Positions 1 through 6,348 of a stretch of DNA of 9,449 nt are shown piece after piece. The stretch covers positions 1-9,449 of the forward strand of contig CALFDI010000018.1 in the NCBI GenBank assembly GCA_937952875.1. The letters are read 5' to 3'. The notes below the pieces were generated by a model. That model was not told where the DNA came from and ran no database searches. It worked only from the letters and a program-made list of their open reading frames with translations. The number at the start of each line of letters is the position of its first letter. Position 1 is the stretch's first letter. The position numbers were made by a program, and so were the translations under genes. Source of the stretch: an uncultured Verrucomicrobiales bacterium (GTDB lineage: Bacteria; Verrucomicrobiota; Verrucomicrobiia; Verrucomicrobiales; Akkermansiaceae).

Positions 1-683
1 AGACCGCTTACCACGAAGCGGGGCACTCAGTTCTTCAAGTCACTCTCGAGAATACGGACCCGATTCATAAGGTCACCATCATCCCGCGTGGGCCAGCTCT
101 TGGCTCCATGATGTATCTGCCAGAGCGCGATAAGTTCAGCCAGCATCGCAATGAGATGTTAGATAATCTTGTCGTTCTCATGGGTGGCCGCGTTGCCGAG
201 GAGATCATGTTAGACGACATCGCGAACGGAGCGATGGGAGACATTCGCATGGCGACAAATATCGCACGCAGCATGGTCTGTGAGTGGGGAATGAGTCCTG
301 AGCTTGGTATGGTGGAATACAAGGATGCTGCTGATGGCTACATGCCTGGAAATGCACAATACTCAGAAGCCTTTGCACAGAAGATCGACCAAGAGATTAA
401 GCGCTTCACAGACGAAGCGTATCGAAAGGCGACCGATATTCTCACAGCGAAGAAAGATAAGTTAGAACTCATCGCGGAGGCTCTCATGGAGTATGAGACT
501 CTCGATGGTCAGCACATCATCGATCTCATAGAGCACGGCGAGATGAAAGACCCGCCGCCATCTCCTAAGCCGCCAGCACTCCCGCCATCTGAGCCTGTTG
601 AGAAGAAATCAGCTGTCGAAGATGAGTCTGAGGAAGACGAAGGTGACGGAACGATAGTAGATCCGATTCCTTCTCCAGCCTAG
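1..683 (+). CDS. ftsH: ATP-dependent zinc metalloprotease FtsH, C-terminal part (5' end outside window)
   Basis: The open frame enters from the left edge (first full codon at base 3) and shows 226 residues; the transmembrane and AAA+ domains lie upstream of the window. FtsH is a hexameric inner-membrane protease that degrades misassembled membrane proteins and short-lived regulators. Seen: the zinc motif HEAGH at visible residues 4-8, the family stretch DPIHKVTIIPRG, then GGRVAEE, and NGAMGDI, whose Asp (about visible residue 80) is at the position of the third zinc ligand. The helical end of the M41 domain runs to about residue 183 (HIIDLIEHGE). After it comes a tail of roughly 43 residues, first proline-rich, then acidic (DESEEDEGDG), probably disordered. 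The frame ends in TAG, followed by a strong terminator, so ftsH is the last gene of its transcript. Identity is secure; only the left boundary is artificial. Confidence 0.97.
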   Translation, partial: TAYHEAGHSVLQVTLENTDPIHKVTIIPRGPALGSMMYLPERDKFSQHRNEMLDNLVVLMGGRVAEEIMLDDIANGAMGDIRMATNIARSMVCEWGMSPELGMVEYKDAADGYMPGNAQYSEAFAQKIDQEIKRFTDEAYRKATDILTAKKDKLELIAEALMEYETLDGQHIIDLIEHGEMKDPPPSPKPPALPPSEPVEKKSAVEDESEEDEGDGTIVDPIPSPA

Positions 684-701
684 TTGAAGAACATCATTTT
701 T

Positions 702-735
702 AAGCCGCGTTTCGATTGAGAAACGCGGCTTTTTT
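702..735 (+). terminator. Rho-independent terminator of ftsH
   Basis: A perfect 12-bp stem (702-713 AAGCCGCGTTTC with 720-731) encloses a 6-base loop (GATTGA) and runs into a T tract (730-735), 18 bases after the ftsH stop. On the opposite strand the same hairpin is followed by A residues, not T, so it looks directional for ftsH; moaC transcripts arriving from the right would form the hairpin without a U tail. A weaker 5-bp stem (739-743 with 755-759, T-rich loop) lies between it and the moaC stop. Confidence 0.9.
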
Positions 736-766
736 AATGCCAGTTTTTTTCTTCCTGGCCTGATTT

Positions 767-1240
767 TTAGGCGCGAGCGAAATCAGACTTGCCGCCCGTT
801 TTCTTGACGAGCTTCGTGCTTGTGATCTCGATCGCCTTATCGACGGCCTTACACATGTCATAGACAGTGAGCGCTGCCACGCTGGATGCAGTGAGCGCTT
901 CCATTTCGACTCCGGTCTTTCCACTGCATGTGCAGACAGAGCGTATGATGATCTCGTTTTCTACAATATTTATAGTAATTTGGCAGTCTTCTAAGTTTAG
1001 GCCGTGGCAGAGTGGTATGAGTTCTGGCGTTTTTTTTGCAGCCATCACTCCAGCGATGATTGCCGTTTGAAAGACAGGACCTTTCTTTGATTGCAGATCG
1101 TTGTGAGAGATGAGCGGGCGGAGAGCTTCGGAAATGCTCAGCCGGCTTTCCGCTTCAGCCGTTCGTTTAGTAACAGGCTTTTCGCTGACATCGACCATAG
1201 CGGCCTGATTGTTCGCATTGACGTGAGAGAGTTCAGACAT
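767..1240 (-). CDS. moaC: Cyclic pyranopterin monophosphate synthase MoaC
   Basis: MoaC converts the 3',8-cyclo-GTP product of MoaA to cyclic pyranopterin monophosphate (precursor Z) in cytoplasmic molybdenum cofactor synthesis. The 157-residue product has the usual family length. Visible signatures: MVDVSEK at 15-21, KKTPELIPLCHGLNL at 69-83, TGVEMEAL at 109-116, the block YDMCKAVDKA at 127-136 carrying the conserved Asp and Lys, and the C-terminal KKTGGKS with its catalytic-region lysines. The canonical CHPL is CHGL here, a small substitution next to the conserved His. The start at 1240 is favoured because the N-terminus (MSELSHVNA) resembles the known MoaC beginning; Met15 is inside the conserved block and would be too late. 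The gene follows dapF by 9 bases on the same strand, so the two are probably cotranscribed; no good Shine-Dalgarno is visible (the spacer is A-rich). No other molybdopterin gene is in the window. Confidence 0.96.
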   Translation of the reverse strand: MSELSHVNANNQAAMVDVSEKPVTKRTAEAESRLSISEALRPLISHNDLQSKKGPVFQTAIIAGVMAAKKTPELIPLCHGLNLEDCQITINIVENEIIIRSVCTCSGKTGVEMEALTASSVAALTVYDMCKAVDKAIEITSTKLVKKTGGKSDFARA

Positions 1241-1249
1241 GACGTTTTT

Positions 1250-2059
1250 TTAAATCTCGATCTGCCCCTCGAAGACAAAGTCTGCAGGGCCGGAAAGCGT
1301 CACGTTTTTAAAACCACCGTCAGCCTGTGGTTCAAATCCGATTTCTAAAGTATCACCTCCTTTGACATCGACCTTCACAGGAGATTCCGCGCCATGGAGG
1401 ATGTGATGCATGATCGCGCAGGCGACCATGCCTGTGCCACACGCCAGCGTTTCGTTTTCGACACCACGCTCATAGGTGCGAATCGCGATATGGCCAGGTG
1501 TGAGGACTTCGGCAAAGTTTGCGTTCGTGCCCTTAGGCGCGAAGTGATCGTGATAACGGATCGCTGCACCAGCTTTGACGACGTCTAAACTCTGAAGTTG
1601 ATCTACGTAAGCGACCGTATGTGGGACGCCGGTATTCACGCTGTCAATGGCGGTGAGGCCTTCGATCGTGAACGGAAGATTCCGCTCTAGGTCAAAAGGA
1701 TCTGACATAGCGATTTTGACCTGATCACCGATGAGATCAGCTCTCAGTGTTCCAGCGATCGTTTCGAATGAGACGCTGGATTGCTGGTCGCTTTCTAATT
1801 GAGCCGTGTATTGCCCAAAACAGCGAGCGCCGTTGCCGCACATTTCTGCTTCACCACCATCTGCATTATAATAGCGGAATTTATAGTCAGCTTCGCTTTC
1901 TGCTGGTTCGACAGCGAGGAGTCCATCGGCTCCGATTCCGCGATGGCGGTCGCAGAGAGCTTCGATTTGTGCTTTCGTGAGATTCGTATCGAGTTGGCGA
2001 TTATCGATGACGATAAAGTCATTTCCAGCACCATTCATTTTGTGAAAGCGGAGAGTCAT
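1250..2059 (-). CDS. dapF: Diaminopimelate epimerase DapF
   Basis: DapF interconverts LL- and meso-diaminopimelate without a cofactor, supplying meso-DAP for peptidoglycan cross-links and for lysine. The 269-residue protein has normal length and both halves of the two-domain fold. Visible: the N-terminal FHKMNGAGNDFIVID (5-19), the first catalytic cysteine in MCGNGARC (Cys74), and the second in ETLACGTGMVAC (Cys207), both conserved with their glycine-rich loops. GVPHTVAYVD (144-153) and ERGVENETLACGTG (198-211) are further family signatures. The ATG at 2059 begins MTLRFHKMNG, which fits the family; an ATG 20 bases upstream is in another frame. It is the promoter-proximal gene of a dapF-moaC pair and diverges from the HtrA gene to its right. 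A short inverted repeat overlaps the start codon. Confidence 0.97.
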   Translation of the reverse strand: MTLRFHKMNGAGNDFIVIDNRQLDTNLTKAQIEALCDRHRGIGADGLLAVEPAESEADYKFRYYNADGGEAEMCGNGARCFGQYTAQLESDQQSSVSFETIAGTLRADLIGDQVKIAMSDPFDLERNLPFTIEGLTAIDSVNTGVPHTVAYVDQLQSLDVVKAGAAIRYHDHFAPKGTNANFAEVLTPGHIAIRTYERGVENETLACGTGMVACAIMHHILHGAESPVKVDVKGGDTLEIGFEPQADGGFKNVTLSGPADFVFEGQIEI

Positions 2060-2079
2060 GTGGGAGAATTGACTCTCAT
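2051..2079 (-). promoter_or_regulatory. Hairpin and overlapping mini-ORF at the dapF start
   Basis: GAGAGTC at 2051-2057 and GACTCTC at 2071-2077 form a perfect 7-bp inverted repeat with a 13-base loop. In the dapF mRNA the only purine-rich run before the start, GAGAG, lies in one arm, and the ATG (2057-2059) lies at the loop edge of the other arm. On the same strand an upstream ATG at 2079 opens a 7-codon frame (MRVNSPT) whose TGA overlaps the dapF ATG as ATGA. These facts are directly visible; that they control dapF translation, by masking or by coupling, is inference. A 7-bp stem with a 13-base loop is only modestly stable and the arrangement could be chance. Confidence 0.35.
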
Positions 2080-2251
2080 GATCATTTTATTCAACAGAGA
2101 ATTTCTGAAATGTTACGATATACCCGTATAGCGAATGCTGAGTGTAAGAAGTCATTTTTCTCATGGAAAAGAGGAGATACGAGCGTTTCAAGGTGGAGAA
2201 TTCTAGGAAGACGTCTAGACAATTTGACAGTTAAGCATCGCTCGGTGATTG
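2080..2251. other. Intergenic region between divergent dapF and HtrA genes
   Basis: This 172-base stretch must hold the start signals for both directions, but none is convincing. On the plus strand there is an extended -10-like element TGTTACGAT (2111-2119) with a poor -35, and an exact TTGACA (2224-2229) whose 17-base-spaced partner (GATTGA, 2247-2252) is poor and overlaps the first possible start codons. A small palindrome TATAC-CC-GTATA occupies 2119-2130 and could be a protein site or part of an A+T-rich promoter. I see no gene, RNA gene or terminator here; a short plus-strand open frame running through it has no recognisable product. Confidence 0.3.
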
Positions 2252-3247
2252 ATGTTAAAGATGAAAGCGTTCCATGTGTTTTTTCTCTGTTTAGGCAGTC
2301 TCATCGCTGGCGTATCAGCGGATGAGAGAATAGATACGTTAGCTGAGCTTCAACACATGCAAGAGCAGGTGAAGCAAGTGGTCCGGGAGACAACCTCAGC
2401 AACTGTTGGTCTCGTGAGTCCTCACTCTGGTGCTTCTGGTAGTGGCGTCATTGTCTCGAAAGATGGTCTTATTCTGACTGCTGCACACGTCATCGAAGGG
2501 AGTCCGGTCGTTAATGTGATTTTCCCCGATGGAGAGACAGTTCGCGGTAAAGTGCTCGGCTATAATCGCACGAAAGATCAAGGGATGGTGCAAATCACAG
2601 ACGATGGGGAATGGCCATACGTGCAGCTTGGGAATTCGCTCGAAATGACACCTGGAAAGTGGGTCGTCGCCCTTGGTCATCCCGGTGGATATGATCCTGT
2701 TCGCACACCACCTGTTAGGTTAGGGAGGGTTCAGTCCGTCAATGCGGTCGGTTTCTTTACAACAGACTGTAAGCTTATAGGTGGAGATTCTGGTGGACCG
2801 CTTTTTGATTTAAATGGGAAACTTGTTGGGATCCATTCGTCCATCGGTGGGATGAAGACAACGTCGATTAATAACCACGCTGGTGTTGCTGACTTTCAGA
2901 CCGATTGGGATAAGTTAGAACAAGGGCAGCGATGGGGAGAGTATGGTGAGATAATCACTCCAGATGGTCCTGTTCTGGGTGTGATATTTGACCCGAGAGC
3001 CCTGCAAGGTGGAGGCGTCTTGATTCGAGATGTGGCACGAGGTGGCCCTTCTGATAAAGCTGGTCTTAAAGTTGGCGATGTCATTTTAGTTCTCGATGGA
3101 GAGGTAATTCCTGATCCAATGTCTTTTCGTCTTCGTATCGTTCAGCGCCGAGCTGGAGAGAAGGTAGGAGTGACGTTTAGGCGTGGGAATCAGATACTTG
3201 AACGTGTCGTGACTCTGGGTCGTAGAAAAGACGTAGTCGTAAAGTAG
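2252..3247 (+). CDS. Exported HtrA/DegP-type (S1C) serine protease with C-terminal PDZ domain
   Basis: A trypsin-fold protease of the HtrA family, expected in the periplasm for protein quality control. With the ATG at 2252, residues 1-23 form a signal peptide (Lys, hydrophobic core, cleavage after VSA). The protease domain covers about 50-200: GSGVIVS before LTAAHV with catalytic His79; Asp109 in RTKDQGMVQI; and GGDSGGPLFDLNGKLVGI with Ser180. The triad and oxyanion glycine are thus intact. The Asp motif DQGMVQI is divergent from the usual DLAVLKI. One PDZ domain follows (about 240-323, VLGVIF to VVTL), with AGLKVGDVI visible; there is no second PDZ as in DegP. The start is uncertain: TTG 2249, ATG 2252 and ATG 2261 (MKAFHVFF) are all in frame, all preserve the signal peptide, and none has a strong Shine-Dalgarno. 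It heads a tight cluster, 15 bases before the next HtrA-like gene. The true substrate is unknown. Confidence 0.9.
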   Translation: MLKMKAFHVFFLCLGSLIAGVSADERIDTLAELQHMQEQVKQVVRETTSATVGLVSPHSGASGSGVIVSKDGLILTAAHVIEGSPVVNVIFPDGETVRGKVLGYNRTKDQGMVQITDDGEWPYVQLGNSLEMTPGKWVVALGHPGGYDPVRTPPVRLGRVQSVNAVGFFTTDCKLIGGDSGGPLFDLNGKLVGIHSSIGGMKTTSINNHAGVADFQTDWDKLEQGQRWGEYGEIITPDGPVLGVIFDPRALQGGGVLIRDVARGGPSDKAGLKVGDVILVLDGEVIPDPMSFRLRIVQRRAGEKVGVTFRRGNQILERVVTLGRRKDVVVK

Positions 3248-3262
3248 AAAGGAAGTAAGAGT

Positions 3263-4303
3263 ATGAAAAATCAAATGATTCATGTGTTTTCTAGTCTTCT
3301 TATCGGAGCTCTCGTTTCGAATGGTCAGACAGAAAATCCTTATTTGAAGGCAGCAGATCAAAAGCAACTCGATCGAGATGCGATTGCATTCCTTGATGCA
3401 GGAGAGTCTGTGGTTCAGAAGGCCGCGAAATCGACAGTCGGTATTTACTTCGGCAGTCGACGTCTCGCCTACGGTCTTGTCGTAGAAGACAATATGATCG
3501 TGACGAAGTGGAGCGAAGTCGCGGTTTATAGAGGTATGCTGAAAGGTCTCGCATCCGACGGAAAATTCCGGTCATTAGAAGTTCTCGGAGGGCTGGAGGA
3601 GCATGATGTCGCTGTATTATCCTATACGGGGGATTCTCTGCCTGTCTTAGAGTTTTCATCGAAGACAGAACTCGAAGCTGGAGACTTCTTACTCGTGCCG
3701 CGATCAGATGGAAAAGTTGCTACGGCTGGTGTCGTAAGTGTTTTACCAAGAAGTCTGCGAGCGCTCGATAAAGGCTACCTCGGTGTGTCGATGTCACGAG
3801 CTCCTGGGCGGGATCCGCTTGTGGTCAGTGGGGTAGAGCCGCGATCTGCAGCTGCAGAAGCAGGGGTGAGACCTGGTGATCGGATCGTGAAGATAGGTGA
3901 AGAAGACATTGAGACTTTCGAGGAAATGTCAAACCTCCTCAAGAGCGCTGGAGCAGGACAAGACATAAAACTCACTGTTCAGCGCGGCAGAGACATGAAA
4001 GTTCTCAATGCATCTCTCAAAGGGACAAATAACCTGATGGTTCATGGAATGGATAGAGCGAATCCACGTGCGCAGAAGATGCAGCATATGGGGCTTCGGC
4101 GTTTATCTCGTGGGTCTCAGAATTTCCCGAATGTGATGCAGACAGATTTAGACTTAAATGCTGAGGACTGTGGTGCGCCTGTCTTAAATCTCAAGGGCGA
4201 TGTCGTCGGGATGGTTATCTCACGGGCGAGCCGTATCAAGACATATGTCCTGCCTATCAGTGTGATCGAAGACTTACTGGCACTTGCTAAAGAGAACGAG
4301 TAG
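3263..4303 (+). CDS. Exported HtrA-like pseudoprotease with PDZ domain nested inside the protease fold
   Basis: A 346-residue relative of the preceding protease, probably exported (N-terminal MKNQMIHVFSSLLIGALVS). Residues about 48-165 match the first part of an HtrA domain, but the His motif ILTAAHV reads IVTKWSEV, with Ser84 at or next to the His position; Asp115 is kept (EEHDVAVL). After GVVSVLPRS (156-164) comes a complete PDZ domain (about 168-252: GYLGVS, then AGVRPGDRIVKI). Only then, at about 287-333, do the missing barrel strands appear: NFPNVMQTD, then EDCGAPVLNLKGDVVGMV, then the LPIS strand. This corresponds to the GNSGG region, with Cys303 in place of the catalytic Ser. The His is lost, so serine-protease activity is very unlikely; a scaffold, chaperone or peptide-sensing role is inferred. 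The start has the best ribosome site in the window (AAAGGAAG, 3248-3255, 7 bases before ATG). It lies 15 bases after the active paralogue and 9 before the YdjM gene. Confidence 0.85.
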   Translation: MKNQMIHVFSSLLIGALVSNGQTENPYLKAADQKQLDRDAIAFLDAGESVVQKAAKSTVGIYFGSRRLAYGLVVEDNMIVTKWSEVAVYRGMLKGLASDGKFRSLEVLGGLEEHDVAVLSYTGDSLPVLEFSSKTELEAGDFLLVPRSDGKVATAGVVSVLPRSLRALDKGYLGVSMSRAPGRDPLVVSGVEPRSAAAEAGVRPGDRIVKIGEEDIETFEEMSNLLKSAGAGQDIKLTVQRGRDMKVLNASLKGTNNLMVHGMDRANPRAQKMQHMGLRRLSRGSQNFPNVMQTDLDLNAEDCGAPVLNLKGDVVGMVISRASRIKTYVLPISVIEDLLALAKENE

Positions 4304-4312
4304 AGTTCTCAC

Positions 4313-5350
4313 ATGGATTCAATCACGCAGGCCACGCTAGGGGCCGCCATAGGCGAGGCACTGCTCGGACGAAAGCTCGGCTGGAAAGGCGCCGCATGGG
4401 GAGCCTTTTTTGGCACTTTGCCAGATCTTGATCTCCTCTTTTATCCCTTTTTGGATGAGGTGGAGCGTATTTACTGGCATCGTGGTATTTCACATTCGGT
4501 GCTTCTTATGGTTGTGGGTGCTCTCATCTGCGGTCCTCTTCTATGGCTGTGGTGGAAAAAACACTCTCGAGATATTTCACTCGCGCGTGCTTTGGGGTTC
4601 GTGTTTTTGGTGTGGTCTACTCACGTCGCTATTGATTGCTTCACCACATTCGGGACATCTGTGTATGAACCCTTTTCGAATGAACGAGTTTGGTGGAATA
4701 TTATGGCGATTATCGATCCGCTTTACACCTTGCCGATGCTGATAGGGCTTTTTGTGAGTTTGAGAAACTGGCGTCATCGTAAAAATCGGTGGCTGCCCAC
4801 TGTTTTGGGTTTGGGTTTATCGGTGGTATACGTTGCCTTTAGTATCTCGATGAAGGTGAGTCATGTGTCTCCACAATTCGATCAAGCATTTAAGACTGCA
4901 GGAGCTGATGTTGTCGCTATAAGCCCTACAATCTTTAACACAGTTCTCTGGCGTGGTCTTGGCGAGACTCAGGATGATTTCCTGATCGGATACTACTCGC
5001 CGAATGATACTGATGATGAAATTCAGTTCGAGCGCGTTGCGAAGAATCAAAATCTCGTAGAGCCCTTCCTCGGTTCTCGTGAATTTGAAGCGATCGATTG
5101 GTTTAGCCGTGGAGTCTGGTCAGCCGAAACCGGGGAGAACGGGCGAGTCAGAGTTATCGATCGACGCTTCAATGAAATGAAGGCGAGAAAAGATGGAGTC
5201 CATGAGTCGATCCCTCTCTTCGTCTGGGAATTTTGGAAAGAAGGCGACACTGTTCGATTTCAGAAAGCCGAGTCAGAGGTTCGGAATCTGAGCGTGCCAC
5301 AGCTGCTAGGTGATCTCTGGAGGCGGATACTTGGTGAGGAAACGCATTGA
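4313..5350 (+). CDS. YdjM/DUF457-family membrane-bound putative metal-dependent hydrolase
   Basis: The 345-residue product matches the YdjM (LexA-binding, inner-membrane putative hydrolase) family. Family signatures are clear: the N-terminal MDSITQATLGAAIGEALLG, TLPDLDLL with Asp38 and Asp40, WHRGISHS (55-62) with His56 and His61, THVAIDCFTTFG (103-114) with His104 and Asp108, and DPLYTLP (135-141). These His/Asp residues are the presumed metal ligands. Hydrophobic segments at about 63-82, 91-108, 134-150 and 160-180 indicate an inner-membrane protein; the polar C-terminal 160 residues form a soluble domain with no motif I recognise. The substrate of this family is not established to my knowledge. 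The ATG at 4313 lies 9 bases after the pseudoprotease stop with no clear Shine-Dalgarno, suggesting translational coupling within the cluster. The family assignment is strong; enzymatic function is by family name only. Confidence 0.88.
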   Translation: MDSITQATLGAAIGEALLGRKLGWKGAAWGAFFGTLPDLDLLFYPFLDEVERIYWHRGISHSVLLMVVGALICGPLLWLWWKKHSRDISLARALGFVFLVWSTHVAIDCFTTFGTSVYEPFSNERVWWNIMAIIDPLYTLPMLIGLFVSLRNWRHRKNRWLPTVLGLGLSVVYVAFSISMKVSHVSPQFDQAFKTAGADVVAISPTIFNTVLWRGLGETQDDFLIGYYSPNDTDDEIQFERVAKNQNLVEPFLGSREFEAIDWFSRGVWSAETGENGRVRVIDRRFNEMKARKDGVHESIPLFVWEFWKEGDTVRFQKAESEVRNLSVPQLLGDLWRRILGEETH

Positions 5351-5393
5351 AGTCTGAGCGGCGACGTTTTCTACTCAAGCTGTGGCAGGGAAT

Positions 5394-5762
5394 ATGATCG
5401 AATTAGAAGGCTTAGTCGTAACGGTGGATCGAGTGGTCTATATGCCGCAGCTCGATGCGCCCGATGATCAGCCGCACCCATTCGCCTATTTTATTACGGT
5501 TCGGAATGATTCTCCACATCGTCTTGTCTTGCTCAGGAGAAAGTGGGTGGTTTACCAGAATACTGGATCGACCGAAGTCGTAGAAGGCGATGGAATCGTT
5601 GGCATGACGCCCGAACTCGGGCCAGGCCAGACCTTTTCCTACAATAGCTATCATGTGACATCCAGCGGTGCCGAGGTAGGCGGCGCATTCTTTGGAGAGA
5701 CAGCTGCGGGCGACCAGTTCTTTGTCCGCATTCCAGCCTTTAGCCTGACAGTGCCAGCTTAG
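5394..5762 (+). CDS. apaG: ApaG-domain protein (Co2+/Mg2+ efflux protein family ApaG)
   Basis: A 122-residue single-domain protein of the ApaG/DUF525 family, an all-beta immunoglobulin-like fold. Visible signatures are PFAYFITVRNDSP (29-41), RRKWVV (48-53), the glycine motif GDGIVG (65-70), PGQTFSYNS (78-86) and the C-terminal IPAFSLTVP, lining up over the whole length with the E. coli protein as I remember it. ApaG has been linked to cobalt and magnesium resistance genetically, but its biochemical role is not settled. I chose the ATG at 5394 because it gives the family's usual short lead before the first strand and has AGG four bases upstream; a GTG at 5382 in the same frame would add MAGN and has no ribosome site. 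The gene follows the YdjM stop by 43 bases, so it may continue that transcript. E. coli apaG neighbours apaH and ksgA; neither is here. Confidence 0.93.
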   Translation: MIELEGLVVTVDRVVYMPQLDAPDDQPHPFAYFITVRNDSPHRLVLLRRKWVVYQNTGSTEVVEGDGIVGMTPELGPGQTFSYNSYHVTSSGAEVGGAFFGETAAGDQFFVRIPAFSLTVPA

Positions 5763-5788
5763 GAGAATCCCGTTGATTAAAATGAAAG

Positions 5789-5804
5789 TTCAGTATTAAC
5801 TGAA
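5789..5804. promoter_or_regulatory. Dyad just upstream of the GbsR/MarR-type regulator gene
   Basis: TTCAGT (5789-5794) and ACTGAA (5799-5804) form a perfect 6-bp inverted repeat around ATTA, ending three bases before the regulator's ATG. It overlaps a possible promoter: TTGATT (5773-5778) with TATTAA (5794-5799), at a short 15-base spacing. MarR-superfamily proteins commonly bind palindromes of about this size and often repress themselves, so autoregulation is a reasonable inference. If this promoter is real, transcription would start at or very near the ATG, giving a leaderless message, which agrees with the absence of a Shine-Dalgarno. Confidence 0.35.
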
Positions 5805-5807
5805 ACT

Positions 5808-6332
5808 ATGAGCGAGCCCGAAGAATTAGAAGATGCCAAAGAGGCATTTATTGCCCAGTGGGGCGCACTCGGCACATCTTGGGGAATCAATCGCACAATG
5901 GCTAAGATCCATGCGCTGCTCATGGTAAGTCCAGAACCTCTGAGCACAGATGACTGTATGGAGCGCCTGGAAATAAGTCGTGGAAATGCTCATTCGAACC
6001 TGAAGGAACTCACAGCGTGGGGCTTAGTCAAAATTGTCGTTAGGAAAGGGGAGAGGCGCGAATTTTTCGAAGCAGAAAAAACCGTCTGGAAAATTTTCAC
6101 TACGATCACCCGTGAAAGGAAGCGTCGTGAGATAGATCCAGCTCTCACCGTCCTCCGGGAATGTAAAACAGCTACGGAAGATCTCAAAACGCAAGAAGGG
6201 AAAGATTTCTACTCCCAGATGAAGGAGCTTGAGCAATTCGTCTCAATGGCCAGCAAGGCAGGAGATAAGGTTGCTAATATGCAACACAGTAAGGCCATGC
6301 AGATGGCTGCGAAGCTCTTTGGCCTGAGTTAA
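5808..6332 (+). CDS. GbsR/MarR-family transcriptional regulator
   Basis: The 174-residue product is a winged-helix DNA-binding protein of the GbsR-like branch of the MarR superfamily. The typical start of the family is visible: WGALGTSWGINRTMAKIHALL (18-38), SPEPLSTDDCMERLEIS (41-57), then the recognition-helix region RGNAHSNLKELTAWGLV (58-74) and the wing (RKGERREFFEAE, 79-90). The C-terminal half (about 100-174) is helical and charged, consistent with dimerisation and effector sensing. GbsR of Bacillus is a choline-responsive repressor of glycine betaine synthesis, but many homologues have other targets, and no osmoprotectant gene is in this window. A dyad immediately upstream could be its own operator. 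It sits 45 bases after apaG and 72 before thrB on the same strand; whether it controls either neighbour cannot be told from sequence. Confidence 0.9.
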   Translation: MSEPEELEDAKEAFIAQWGALGTSWGINRTMAKIHALLMVSPEPLSTDDCMERLEISRGNAHSNLKELTAWGLVKIVVRKGERREFFEAEKTVWKIFTTITRERKRREIDPALTVLRECKTATEDLKTQEGKDFYSQMKELEQFVSMASKAGDKVANMQHSKAMQMAAKLFGLS

Positions 6333-6348
6333 TCGGCTTAAGTGAGCG

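Noticed and set aside
65..322. Minus-strand open frame of 85 codons opposite ftsH
   Set aside because: It lies wholly within a strongly conserved coding region, and its translation is rich in Met, Ser and Arg with no recognisable motif; it is the mirror of the ftsH codons.
739..759. Terminator for moaC on the minus strand
   Set aside because: GCCAG/CTGGC is only 5 bp with a T-rich 11-base loop (A-rich in the minus transcript) and no U tract on that strand; too weak to list separately.
1241..1252. Seven-T run between dapF and moaC as a terminator or slippage site
   Set aside because: There is no stem adjacent to it, and both flanking reading frames are intact with family-typical ends.
2224..2252. 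TTGACA promoter directly before the HtrA gene
   Set aside because: The -35 is perfect, but the base run at the right distance (GATTGA) is a poor -10 and overlaps the candidate start codons. I kept it only as a note within the intergenic entry.
1799..2325. Plus-strand open frames crossing dapF and the dapF/HtrA gap (1799-2131 and 2110-2325)
   Set aside because: The first lies mostly antisense to dapF and the second runs into the HtrA gene in another frame; neither product has a recognisable domain and neither start has a ribosome site.
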